Shown here piece after piece: positions 29,955-50,866 of a stretch of 64,000 bases of DNA. A program made the position numbers and the translations under genes. Below the pieces are notes generated by a model, which did not search any database, was not told the origin of the DNA, and saw only the letters and a list, made by a program, of their open reading frames with translations. The stretch comes from Pogonophryne albipinna (taxonomy: Eukaryota > Chordata > Actinopteri > Perciformes > Artedidraconidae), in assembly GCA_028583405.1 (NCBI GenBank), contig CM053253.1, positions 17,591,369 to 17,655,368 on the forward strand, given 5' to 3'. Position 1 is the first letter of the stretch. Every line of letters starts with the position of its first letter.

Positions 29955-30729
29955 ACCATCTACTCTGCATAAACAAGCTGTTTTCTAGTCTTCTTTATGC
30001 CACCTCATTAAATTACAGGCAGCTATGCCCTGGCATAGCGATGGACCCAGCTCTCTGTTACTGTGTACCTTTTTTATTGTTGGAGGCTGTTAAAAGTTAA
30101 ATGGACCTGAAAAATGCCCTTTAAATCCAAACTGGTTTAAAAGTATGCCTTTAGCTTGCCTGCTTGTATGGCCTTCAGTGGAGCTTATTGCAAAAACAGA
30201 ATAGCTTTCTTCACTAACAATCTTGACGGCCCAAGATTGACCATCTATTCAATCAGATCAGAGTTGACTCCAGTCTTTTACCCTTAACTGAAACACTTAC
30301 TCGGATATTCCCTTCAACTGTCTTGTCTTAAAGACACGGTGTGATGGCTGTAGCACGGTGTTGCAAAAGAGACCTTACAATGCAAGGGAGCCAATACGAA
30401 GTAATGACAAAGGCAGAATATTGAAACGTCACTTGAATAGTTTCAATCCTGTTTTAAAGGGTTTCATGTGCAACTGGGCCATGGATGTAGCACCCTGTAT
30501 ATGAATATAGTGGTAAATGACTTGTATTGTCTGGTGGACTGTCCACCAGTATGCCACACAGAATCCTGCGTAATATAACTTTCTGTTACATTGAAAGAGA
30601 GATTGGTTGAGGTGTTTGGGTTCTTTACAGAGCGCTGTTGGCAATCTCTCTGTGGATGTCAACACAACAACCCGTTGTCTGTTACTGGTCAGGTTTTGGT
30701 GTCAGAGATACAGGAGCCCACACGACTGA
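29955..30729 (+). other. carrier gene 3' UTR, part before the DIRS insertion
   Basis: No canonical AATAAA is seen before the transposon (only ATTAAA near 30008). The first canonical signal in native DNA lies beyond the element at 37136, so the 3' UTR was probably split. Inference. Confidence 0.45.
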
Positions 30730-30753
30730 GTTCTCATTCATAACACTCCGTTC

Positions 30754-30921
30754 GATGTCTCACTATGGGATGCGCCTCAACGCGTATGCAAACAGAAGCA
30801 TCAATCTCATTACGCCAATCCTGATTGGCTGGTGATCTTGACGTCAACGTCAGGGAATCCACCCACCCTTTAAGTAGCTTGCGCTACGACGCAGCGTCAT
30901 TCAAACACCTCTTCTCGCTTC
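30754..30921 (+). repeat. DIRS left inverted terminal repeat
   Basis: About 168 bp, inverted copy of 36657-36828 with few differences. It contains facing CCAAT boxes (CCAAT 30815-30819, ATTGG 30824-30828) and a palindromic CRE core TGACGTCA at 30839-30846. These could drive element transcription. Confidence 0.92.
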
Positions 30922-31043
30922 AGAGCACATCTCGAATTATCAGTAACCGGGCTAGCTTAACGGTCCACAGACTGAACCCAAAGCTAACATTCGGTCGACG
31001 GGCGCTTGCCGGTTACTTTTTTGCTTTGCAAGAAGACTGAGCA

Positions 31044-31420
31044 ATATTAACACACCAGTTAATATTGTAATCTGCCTCGCCGTTCTTTCTGTCGAAATAA
31101 CGGTAAGGTTTGATTTTTTTCTTCAAGCTAGTAACATACCTGTTGCTAGTTTGTTCTTCCCTCCACACCGACACCACGGTAAAGAGGACGTTCTCTTTTC
31201 TCTCTCACACCAGAGGAGACAGAGATAAAAAAAGGTATTAACACACCAGTTAATATTCTTTAAAGAATAAAATCTACACCGTCGCCTTTTTTCCTTTCGG
31301 ACTAACGGCAAGGTTGGATTTTTTTCTGAGTAACGTACCTGTTACTAGCGTGTCCACTCCACGCCGACACCCCGGCGATCGAAGATGGACCCTTCTCTCC
31401 CTCACACCAGAGGAGTCAGG
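31044..31420 (+). repeat. duplicated leader segment inside the DIRS element
   Basis: Two diverged direct copies of about 180 bp (about 31044-31220 and 31232-31420) share AACACACCAGTTAATATT, the ACGGCAAGGTT-type motif, a GTTACTAG-type block and CTCACACCAGAGGAG. The gag start ATG 31385 lies in the second copy. Confidence 0.8.
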
Positions 31421-33023
31421 GACTCGGAGGCTCGGCTATGCGGCTGCGGGTTTAAGATTTCAGGCACAGACTCACACCAGGTCTGCTCGTCCTGCCTCGG
31501 GCTGGAACACGCCCGGGAGGCTATCGATAACCCCGGCTCGTGCGGGCATTGTACCCGCTTCACCATGAAGAGCCTCCGCCGACGGTTAGCACGCCAAGCT
31601 AGCTTGTCGGGACAGGACCCCCTCATGTCCGCTGATTCGCCGTCCGGCAATCAAGACATGGTGGCGTCCGCCGCTAGAGATTGAGCCCCGCGCTGTGTCA
31701 GACTGGGGCTCAATCAACGGCGACAGCCGCTGAACCGGAGCCCCACGCCGTTTCAGGCTGGGACCCGGTGGCGGCAAGAGCCGCGAGAGCGGAGCCCCGC
31801 GCTGTGTCAAGCTGGGGCTCCCAATTGGACCTCACCATGGTTCCACCCGCGGAGGATGTCCTGGAGTTGGACTACATGGAGGACGAAGAGGATGCCTCTG
31901 AGTTCCTCCTGTCTGACTCGGATGGGGATGACATCTTCGTTTCATCGGCTCAGGCTGCAAAGCCGGGAGCGATGTCCGCTCACCCGGGCGAGAGTACACC
32001 AGCTTCGCCCGTCCTAAGCATGGACTTGCAGGCCGTGTGTCAACGCGCTGCGTCCAGGCTGGACATCCCATGGCCTGAAGTGGCCAAGGAGACCTCCAGA
32101 TCTCGCTACGAGGGGAAGAACTTGCCCCAAGCAGCGAGGACGAAGAGGCAGCTCCTTCCAGTCTTTCCGGAGATGCTGGACGAGGTGTCGGTCTCGTGGA
32201 GAGACCGTCCCTTCAGCAACAAGGCCCCAATCCAGGGTGCCTCCTCCCTGGACTGTGACGGTATGGAGAGGCTCGGCCTGCTCCGCATGCCGCCCATGGA
32301 ACCGCTGGTGGCAGCCCACCTCCAACCGAGGCTGGCTTCGACACCAAGCAGGAACCCCATGCTACCGGCGAAAGGCAGACCGGTTCCAGTCAGCGATGAC
32401 CGAACGGGCCTATAAAGCCGCAGCTTTGTCCGCCAGGGCTCTCAACGTCTCCTCGCTGCTGACCGCCTACCAGGCGGAGCTTTGCGAGGACATGTCGAGC
32501 AGACCTGAGCCTGCCGTGTGGGACGAGATCGCAGCGATCACGGACATTTGCCTCCGTGTGCAGCGCTGCTGCAGTCCAAGCCACGGGCAAAGCGCTGGGA
32601 ATGATGGTGGTACAGGAGAGAGCCAGGTGGCTCAACCTGACCAACCTTCCAGACCGGGAAAAAGAGGATGTTCTGGACATGCCTATTGTTCCCGAGGGCA
32701 TATTTGGCTCCGCTCTAGCTTCAATGCAGCTGAGGTGCGAGTCAAAAAGGAAGGGAGACGAGGCTCTCCAGCTCTGTCTCCCCCGAAGGGTCCAGCCGCC
32801 ACCTCCAATGGTCCCGCGGCAGGCCTTCACCCAAGCTGTCTCACGTCCTGTCCGGTTCAAAATACCGAAGCAGCAGAGACCGCAGCCCGTCCCGGGTCCC
32901 CAGCCCAGACACGAGGCAAGAGGGAGCTGGCCAAGAAAATCTCCGGTCCCGGCAGCTGCCGCTCAAGCGCAGCCGACCCAGGTTTTCAGCCACCAGGCGA
33001 GGAAGAAGAAGCGGGCGGCCTGA
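31385..33023 (+). pseudogene. DIRS gag gene, frameshifted
   Basis: It starts at ATG 31385. A Cys/His-rich start (LCGCGF, QVCSSCLGLEHA, CGHC) is the usual opening of fish DIRS gag proteins. The frame ends at 31684. Coding continues in a second frame to about 32390 (acidic LDYMEDEEDASEF; LDIPWPEVAKE). It goes on in a third stretch with MTERAYKAAALSARALNV and LLTAYQAELCEDM, and in a fourth from about 32570 to TGA at 33023 (WLNLTNLPDREKEDVLD, then a basic Pro/Gln-rich tail). At least three frameshifts break it. Three short direct repeats (GAGCCCCGCGCTGTGTCA type, near 31683, 31737 and 31793) lie at the first break and may have caused it. Confidence 0.8.
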
Positions 33024-33539
33024 CAGCCTCCTCTCCTCTCCTCGATGAAGGAGCTGGAAGTTCCCTGTTCCCCAGCTCCAGAGCACGTTCCAGTGTTGGA
33101 TGCTCATGTGTTTTCGGGGTGCCACCATGCCCCCATCTTCCCGCCGCCTCGAGTGATGCCAGAACGTCATCCTCAAGTTCGCGCCATCAGGGAAATGGAC
33201 TTAACATCAAAGACAGCAAGTTCCGCTGCCTGTTTAAGTCACACAAACACATGTCATCATTGTTGTTTCAAAATAAATCATTTTCCACTGTCGTTTCCAG
33301 GCTTGAAGCCAAGGGCGCAGTCAATAAAAATGAAAAGAAAAACAATAAAACCAATAAACAGTCTGTCGTCTGCCCCTCTTTTGATAGCGGCTACGGCCTC
33401 TCTCAAAAGGCGGACAATAGACGGGATTGTGAAGGCACCACCGCCACGCGCATGCGCAGTTGTCGGCCGGGGTTGTCGACCTGGGGTACCACCGTGTTCA
33501 GACACTAGAGGGCCCCATAACACAACAAATAGAGACACT

Positions 33540-35384
33540 GAGGGCAGACGACAGAGCTGTGACATCTCCGCTCGCTTTGAGAAGCGAAAGGTGGAGGATG
33601 CTCACAGATTCTGCTTGGGTTTTCAAGACAGTAACACGGGGCTACAGGCTCCAATTCGCTGTCACCCCCCCCTCACTTCTCGGGCATTCTGTATTCACAG
33701 GCCCGGGGAGAGTCGGCCCATATTCTAGAGCAAGAGATTTTCTCGCTACTAGAAAAGAAGGCTATATCTATAATTACCCGCCGAACAGAGTCAGAGCGGC
33801 TTTTATTCCAAGTATTTCCTCGTTCCCAAGCGGGGAGGGAACGGAATTCGGCCTATACTAGATTTGAGAGCTCTGAACAAATATCTCAAAAGATACAAAT
33901 TCAGAATGCTCACTCACACATCTCTGTTGCGTCTCGTGCGCCAAAACGACTGGTTCACATCAGTCGACCTGAAAGATGCGTATTTCCACATCCCAGTATA
34001 TTACCCACACAGGAAATATCTGAGGTTCGCCTTTCAGGGTGTCTGTTACGAGTACAGAGTACTTCCCTTCGGTCTGTCTCTCAGCCCGCGAGTGTTTGTA
34101 CGGTGTACGGAAGCCGCGATAGCCCCGTTAAGACAACAGGGTATTCGCCTGGCAACTTATCTGGACGATTGGCTCCTTCTCGCACAATCGGAGCAAGAGG
34201 CTATTATGCAGACGAATGTCCTCGTAAAACACCTGCTCGACCTGGGTTTTGTAATAAACACAGAAAAGAGCATGTTGTCTCCAGCCCAGACTGTACTCTT
34301 CCTGGGCCTACGCCTGAATTCGGTGCCCTTTACAGCCCGCTTGTCAGCAGAGAGAGTGAAAGCTTTCAGGGCTTGCCTCGCTCATTTCCAGCCACGCAAA
34401 TATGTTCTCTTCAGATCATGTCTGCGGTTGCTGGGGCTCATGGCGTCAGCCATTCTGGTGGTACGACTGGGACGCTTACACATGAGGGAGTTTCAGCGCT
34501 GGGTAGCTGCCCTCAGATTGGACCCCGCGCGTCATGGCGTGCGGAGAGTGATGGTCACTATGAAATGCGTAATGGCTCTGCGCCACTGGCTACACCCGAC
34601 TTTTCTAGTACGGGGCGTGCCTATGGGTGCTGTCCTATCGTGGAAGGTGGTCACCACAGACGCATGTCTGACGGGCTGGGGGGGTATATACGAAGGTCGA
34701 CCTGTGAGGGGTCTCTGGAGCAGAGACCTCCAACGGTCACACATAAATTATCTGGAGCTTTTAGCGGTGTTCCTCACCCTGAAACGCTTTCTGCCTTTTC
34801 TCAGAGGACATCATGTCCTCGTGAGAACAGACAACACGACCACAATATCGTATATAAACCGCCAAGGGGGTTTGCGTTCTCTCCAGTTACACATGCTGGC
34901 ACGCAAACTGATCTTATGGAGCTGCGGACGTCTCCTCTCTCTGAGAGCGACGCACGTACCAGGAGTGATGAACCTCGGAGCAGATCTGCTGTCCAGAGGT
35001 GCACCACTATATGCAGACTGGACTCTACATCCAATGATTGTGAGTCAGCTGTGGGTGCGTTACGACCGAGCCGCGGTAGATCTGTTCGCATCAAAAGAAA
35101 ATGCTCAATGTCAGCTGTTCTTTTCAATGCGCGATTTAAACGCACCGTTAGGCGTGGACGCGCTCGCGCACGTTTGGCCTCCGGTCCTTCTGTACGCGTT
35201 CCCACCCCTGGCTCTGATACCCCCAACTCTGGCCAGAGTGAGAGAACAACGCCACACACTTATCCTGATAGCTCCGCACTGGCCTGCAATGTACTGGCTG
35301 GCGGAGATATATCAGCTGCTGTGCGGGCAGCCGTGGCAGCTCCCACTACGCAGGGACATACTGTCTCAGGCGGGGGGGGGGTGA
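33540..35384 (+). pseudogene. DIRS reverse transcriptase / RNase H, two frameshifts
   Basis: The N-terminal part is in one frame (SERWRMLTDSAWVFKTVTRGYRLQF, about 33577-33653). After a shift near 33690-33790 the main frame is open to 35384. It has SGFYSKYFLVPKR, SVDLKDAYFHIPV, LPFGLSLSP and the active-site motif YLDD at 34158-34169. RNase H follows with TTDACLTGWGG, YLELLAVFLTL, VRTDNTTTISYINRQGG and GADLLSRG, so the four acidic catalytic positions are present. It ends early after a run of ten G (35372-35381). The family pattern (FHPHPERLALWAW) continues in another frame, so the G run has slipped. The enzyme would copy the element RNA in the DIRS cycle. Confidence 0.85.
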
Positions 35385-35415
35385 TCTTTCACCCACACCC
35401 AGAGCGCTTGGCACT

Positions 35416-36474
35416 ATGGGCCTGGCCCGTGAGTGGTACAATCTGAATACAGTGGGGCTCCCTCAGAAGGTGATAAACACTATTCAGAGTGCAAGAGCTT
35501 CCTCCACCAGGTCTCTCTATGACTGTAAGTGGAGGGTGTTTGAGGAGTGGTGCCTTCAAAAAGGACACATCTCTTTTCAATGTCCTGTCAGGGTGATTTT
35601 ATCATTTCTACAGGACTTAATTGATAAACACAGAGCTTTCTCTACGATCAAAGTGTACCTGGCTGCTATTGCTGCATGCCATGTGGGCTTTGAGGGAAAG
35701 ACGGCTAGCCAACATCCCTTGGTCTGCCGTTTTATGAAAGGGGCTCGCAGGCTCCTCCCTGTTTCCAGGTCACTGGTGCCCTTATGGGACTTGGCAGTGG
35801 TTTTAGATGGGCTCACTCGACCTCCATTTGAACCCCTGGAAGAAGCTGACATGAAACACCTGTCACTGAAGACAGTGCTGTTACTGGCTCTGGCATCTGC
35901 CAAGCGAGTCAGTGACATTCATGCGCTCTCTGTACATCCTTCATGCACTCAGTTTGCCCCGGGGCAAACGAGAGTGTTGCTGAAGCCCAACCCTGCCTTT
36001 ATACCTAAGGTGGTTGGCTCATGTTCCCCCATTGACATTGTGGCATTTCCCCCGCCGCTGTGTTCCTCTGAGGAACAGTGGCCGAATTTGCTGTGTCCAG
36101 TGCGTGCTTTACGCATCTATTTGGACAGGTCAAAAGAGTTTCGTTGTAATGACCAACTCTTTGTATCCTGGGCTAACCCTCAGAAGGGCAAGCCCGTTAC
36201 CAGGCAACGGCTCTCCCACTGGATTGTGGAAGCGATTGCTCTGGCTTATACGAGTCAGGGTTTGCAGGCACCAACGGGCCTGCGTGCTCATTCTACTCGT
36301 GGACTGGCTACATCCTGGGCTTTGTTCAAGGGTGTTTCCATCCAAGACATTTGTGCAGCAGCAAGCTGGTCCTCGCCGCTCACTTTTGTCCGCTTTTACA
36401 GGCTAGATGTCTCTGCTCCAAGTGTGGCCCGCGCAGTGCTGGGTCCCGTGTTGAGACAGAGTTCTACCTGTTAA
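35416..36474 (+). CDS. DIRS tyrosine recombinase
   Basis: Open frame of 352 residues from ATG 35416. An N-terminal SAM-like core-binding region (ARASSTRSLYDCKWRVFEEW, FLQDLIDKHRAFSTIKVYL) is followed by the catalytic domain: Arg164 in SAKRVSDIHAL, His292-x-x-Arg295 in LRAHSTRGLATSW, Trp318 and the nucleophile Tyr328 in TFVRFYRLDV. All expected catalytic residues are present. In DIRS elements this enzyme integrates a circular DNA intermediate by site-specific-type recombination, which explains the missing target duplication. The start is chosen as the first ATG after the RNase H frame; family members often overlap the RT frame, so the true start may lie upstream. It is the only gene of the element that is still open throughout. 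Confidence 0.92.
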   Translation: MGLAREWYNLNTVGLPQKVINTIQSARASSTRSLYDCKWRVFEEWCLQKGHISFQCPVRVILSFLQDLIDKHRAFSTIKVYLAAIAACHVGFEGKTASQHPLVCRFMKGARRLLPVSRSLVPLWDLAVVLDGLTRPPFEPLEEADMKHLSLKTVLLLALASAKRVSDIHALSVHPSCTQFAPGQTRVLLKPNPAFIPKVVGSCSPIDIVAFPPPLCSSEEQWPNLLCPVRALRIYLDRSKEFRCNDQLFVSWANPQKGKPVTRQRLSHWIVEAIALAYTSQGLQAPTGLRAHSTRGLATSWALFKGVSIQDICAAASWSSPLTFVRFYRLDVSAPSVARAVLGPVLRQSSTC

Positions 36475-36536
36475 GTTCTGGTTGTTTTTGGTGATTTTCG
36501 AGATAAGCATGTCTAGCAATATGGGAGTTTCAATAT

Positions 36537-36632
36537 CCCATAGTGAGACATCGAACGGAGTGTTATGAATGAGAACTATAGGTTACTTACGTAACCCCAG
36601 TTCTCAGAGTAACATGAAGTGAGATGTCTCAC
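36537..36632 (+). repeat. DIRS internal complementary region
   Basis: The first 40 bp (36537-36576) are the exact complement of the left tip, 30730-30769. The following stretch to about 36632 is the complement of the right tip (about 36820-36877). Together they reproduce the joined ends of a circular form. Confidence 0.95.
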
Positions 36633-36656
36633 CAGACGGCCCTTCTTGCTAAGGCG

Positions 36657-36828
36657 AAGCGAGAAGAGGTGCTTATTTTGAATGACGCTGCGTCGTAGCG
36701 CAAGCTACTTAAAGGGTGGGTGGATTTCCTGACGTTGACGTCAAGATCACCAGCCAATCAGGATTGGCGTAATGAGATTGATGCTTCTGTTTGCATACGC
36801 GTTGTGGCGCATCCCATAGTGAGACATC
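36657..36828 (-). repeat. DIRS right inverted terminal repeat
   Basis: Inverted copy of 30754-30921. The main difference is a few extra bases near 36680. Confidence 0.92.
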
Positions 36829-36877
36829 TCACTTCATGTTACTCTGAGAACTGGGGTTACGTAAGTAACCTATAGTT

Positions 36878-37160
36878 ATGGTTGTCATTCAGAAGCAGAA
36901 CCGAGTCGAGCTAGAAAAAGTCCTGGGTCGTACTGTTAAAGTACTTTTAACAGTTTGTACCATTGTAAATAGCTATCCTGTTTATTTTAATTTTTTTCTT
37001 GAACTGTGAAAAGCTAAACTCGAATTGAGAGCAGTTCTAACTTTTCAACATGTTGAAAGTGTTTCAACCAGTTGAAGATAATTATTTATTTATTTTACTT
37101 TAAAATGTCATGTAAATACAGATTTCTAAATGCTGAATAAATATGTATGAATTCAGTGTT
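36878..37160 (+). terminator. probable carrier gene 3' UTR end with poly(A) signal
   Basis: AT-rich DNA directly after the DIRS element with AATAAA at 37136-37141. If the transposon is removed this becomes continuous with the region after the stop codon at 29954. Inference. Confidence 0.4.
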
Positions 37161-38070
37161 TACATTTGTTATTTGTTTGAATGTGTGTAGCCTGAAGTAT
37201 TGCATATTTAATCACGTATTCTCAGGTAGGGCTGTTGGAAGTAGCAACAGGTTGTAATACTTGTTCTGATACAAACTTAGAAGATGTTACCATACGCTAC
37301 ACATAAGCATTACTGCGAGGGATACGTTTGTGGCAGTAAAAATGCTCGTGCTGCAGTGTTGGGGTAACTCTACCCTGGGGAGTCCTGGAGCCTCTGCTGC
37401 ATCACACACATTTCCAGCTGTCCCTGAAGCTCAAGAGCAGAAAGGTGAAACTGACACCAAACTCAGGCGACTAATCCTGGAAACATATTTAATAACACTG
37501 GATATCAAATACAATTATCTGGTAAGGAATACAAAATCATTTTACGAAGTGATACGTTGTAAAAAAACTATTATTTCAATTGGCTACGTGTGCTATTTGA
37601 TCCTCACAAATGCATTGAGGACATACTTAAATATAACTCTTTTGTAGATCTCTCAGTAATGTCTTTCTTTGAAATCACATGATTTGTTCTAAATGCAGAC
37701 CTAAAGCAACATTTAAAAACTACAAATAAAGCATATACTTTGTTTGCTGAGGAGATACAGTTCTAGTCTATGTTTTATAACAAATAATTGAAAGTGAAGT
37801 GTGAAGGTTACATTTCAGGACTTAAAAGTGTGTGGACCTGATGGAATATGTTGAGGCCAGGACACATGCAGCTCGTGGAGTATGTGACTGATGCTGTGTG
37901 TGTAATGGTGTCTGAGGCTATGATTTCATGTATTAGAGATTTATTTGATGCTAAGAGGTGTAACAAGTTATTAAATATCGGAAATCCAATGCAAAGCTAC
38001 TTATCTGAGCTATACATGCATTTTAATAAACACAAAATGTACACCAAGTATAAATGACAAGAAACAATGT
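37161..38070. other. spacer between convergent genes
   Basis: Short open frames only. No splice-consistent exon or repeat recognised. Confidence 0.4.
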
Positions 38071-38084
38071 TCAACTTTAAAAGC

Positions 38085-38090
38085 TTTATT
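38085..38090 (-). terminator. candidate tspan2 poly(A) signal
   Basis: AATAAA on the minus strand (TTTATT on the plus strand), about 2.3 kb after the tspan2 stop codon, in an AT-rich, gene-free stretch that would be its 3' UTR. Confidence 0.4.
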
Positions 38091-40409
38091 ACACTTTGTA
38101 AACCTATCTTCCTGAGAAGCCTGCAATGGTATTAAAATAAATTAACACACAATCATCTAAAAATAAGGCTTGGCTGCTTGTACTTTTGTTTCCCGTTATA
38201 CCTTCAGATTTGCTCCAACAAATACAACTGAGGAACACAGCAACAGTTTTGTGGATTGAGTTGCACTACACGGTTCCCTTTTTTAACTCCAGAGCCTCTA
38301 TAGTGAAAAGAGATTCAGTTGTGTGTCTTCACTCAGAGTGAACACCGCCTACTGGAGTGGTAAGAAAGCCTTTGACGTCTCATCTCTCGTCACATTACAC
38401 TCGAATGTAAAAAAATGACCAGGGCTTGTGTTCCACACAGCTTGATCAGAGGCTTTTGAAATAGTTGGCAGATAAATTGTTGCTTTTACCACTTCAGCTC
38501 TCTTGGCTTGAAAGACACTGTTGAGTGTGACACTTTAAGACAGACCATAACAATAATGGCAAGTCTAATGTGTGTGACAATGAATTGCAGTCGAACTCTA
38601 CAAACATATGTACACTTTGCTAAGATTTTTTGCTACGTTCAGTCATCACGTAGTTCTAAAATAGCTCATCTTCAAAGAAAGGCACGTTAAGAAGCTTCAG
38701 TTTGACTAATGCAAACATTGTCATGACTACATAAACACTTTACAACTACTGCAAGCCTCTGTCTACGCACAGCATGTTAAATAGTAGGCCTACTGTATCT
38801 ATCACATCAACCACAAATAATGTACAACTACAAGAAAACTCATATTTACATACCAGAGTCCAAATATAAACCCTACAGAATCAACAGCAGCCCGATGAAC
38901 CTGGATAAATGGAAGTGATTCCAGGTTGGGCATGTCTGTCCAACTATCATATCTGCTGAGGTTGATGAGATTAGAGGAAAACAGAGGTTATTGCTCTGAT
39001 TTATGTTGTTGTGGGCGGTGCACTTTTAGGCACAGGGGGAAAAAAGATGGAGGTGTGAAGAGATCAAAGACCTGGTTTGGATAAGCACATTTCTTAGGCC
39101 CAACAGCTTGTTCTCAGTTGACCGACTAGAATATATTTAGCCTGTAAACATTTCCAAATGATCCTCCGGACATACAGTAAACAGAGACTCAGATATACTC
39201 TCTTATGTAAGAGAGCATATATATACACAAGGGGCTTTTCCTTTTGGTTTTTAGTTTGTATGTACTTTTCCTAATGCTGCAGGCATTAATTGATGTCTTT
39301 TACAGACTTTTGAAACTTGCTTGTGGTATGTGCCACATATTGGCATTATTAAAAATATATAAAGTATGCATGAGTTGTTGTAAAAGACCTGAATGTGGGT
39401 AGGCCTATAGTTGCCTAAAATAATAGATTATTTCTTTCAAAGATTAGGATGAGAAGATTAATACCACTCATATGTCTGTAAAGTAAATATTAAGTTACAG
39501 CCTGTTAGTGTACCTTTGTTTAGTTTAGCTTAGCATAAAGACAAAACCAAGCTAGCTATTCTCTCCTTCTTCTCTTATTTGTGCTAATCTAACCAACTCC
39601 GGGCTGCAGCTTGAGATTCACTAACATTGTCATTGTGCTATCAATCAGCTAATCAACTCATAGCAAGAAAGTGAATAAGCATATTTTGAACTATCCCTGT
39701 AATATAACTGCTGTATTTCTTGTAGAAACAATTGGTTTTGATCATACAGTATGCAGATACTGTGTGTGTGGGAGAGAAAAAGCGCTTGGGCTGCATGATG
39801 GATGCTTTCCCAAAACATTCACTGGCCATCCCTCTCTTGGCACCACGCTCTGATTCCACCAATCAGGATTTTCATACCTACGAGATTCCAGACAACCTTC
39901 TTCGAGGCTGTGGTCTCACGTAACACAATATTGCTGTGCTTGTGTGTCTTTGCGGCTTCCTGTTTGTGTTCATCTGAATGCTCAGATAAGCAAACTCAGC
40001 TGCTTTCACCTCAGATTGCTCTCCCTGGGCTACAGTTTCCCACAGCCAAGGGGTCAGTGTCAAGGCTGTGTGAAAAAGCATTGACACTGCTATGACAGTA
40101 TGTGGGTTTAACATTTGTAACGTTCGCCAAACGGCCATGAGGAAAAACAATTTGACAGATTGTCAGGTCATAAAATCATACTGTTCCCACAGGATATGTG
40201 GACTAAATCTTATCTGAATGTGTTGAAAGGAAGCACATGCTACTTTGCTGTGACTGCAAATACAAAAAGAAAGAGAGCTGCAAAGCATCACAGTGGAAAG
40301 GATTTTTTTAACATAATCTAATTACTGCCTGGGTCCCTGGATTGACAGAGGTTGTCATTTGATCTGAAGGCTGTACAGTCTTTTGGGGCAGGAAGGGCAG
40401 AGGTCATAT

Positions 40410-50327
<9,918 letters not shown>

Positions 50328-50823
50328 TTTGGCTCGATGAGTTTATCCCCGCAAAAATGCTCTGATGGTTGTATTGGCTCCTTGCAGTGAGACAATAATA
50401 ACGGTCCACTCGCACTCGTCACAACACAAGTGCATCAAGAAGCGCCGTCACGTTATTCTCTCGAACACACACACAACACAGGATCCGCTTAGACTCTTTC
50501 CAGACCGCCCCTTTCAACAATGCAGAGGGGGGGCTGAAGTGGGGACCGAGAATGCACGATGAGAGCTTGCTTATTATTGACCTATAAGCTGATATAAACA
50601 CTTGTGTTCAGTATGCAATTGAATAACAGGTAAATGGTAAAATCTTGCCAGGAAAAACAAGGACAGACTTTTGTGTTTAAAACTTAATAAATACCATAGT
50701 TAAGTTCTGTTTCAATGCTGATTGTTATTGTTTGTGTTATAGGACAACACCATGTATGTGCATGCTATGTGCTTATCTCTTTGAAGAACTATAACAAATA
50801 TGTCTCACACACGCACACGCACG

Positions 50824-50866
<43 letters not shown>

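Larger units (their letters stand above)
30730..36877 (+). mobile_element. complete DIRS-type tyrosine-recombinase retrotransposon
   Basis: The element is 6148 bp and is bounded by GTT at 30730-30732 and GTT at 36875-36877, the trinucleotide expected for DIRS integration, without a target-site duplication. Inverted terminal repeats occupy about 30754-30921 and 36657-36828. An internal complementary region at 36537-36632 consists of the complement of the left tip followed by the complement of the right tip, the hallmark of DIRS elements, which replicate through a circular intermediate. In order it carries a gag (frameshifted), an RT/RNase H frame and a tyrosine recombinase instead of a DDE integrase. 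The near-identity of the inverted repeats suggests a fairly young copy, but indels in gag and RT mean this copy is not autonomous. Confidence 0.95.

Noticed and set aside
32237..33508. 423-codon open frame in the DIRS gag region
   Set aside because: Only the part around 32390-32570 has gag-like sequence; the rest is a shadow frame across frameshifts and leader DNA.
34103..35446. 447-codon open frame overlapping the DIRS RT/RNase H
   Set aside because: Other-frame shadow of the RT. Only its last residues coincide with the shifted end of the RNase H frame.
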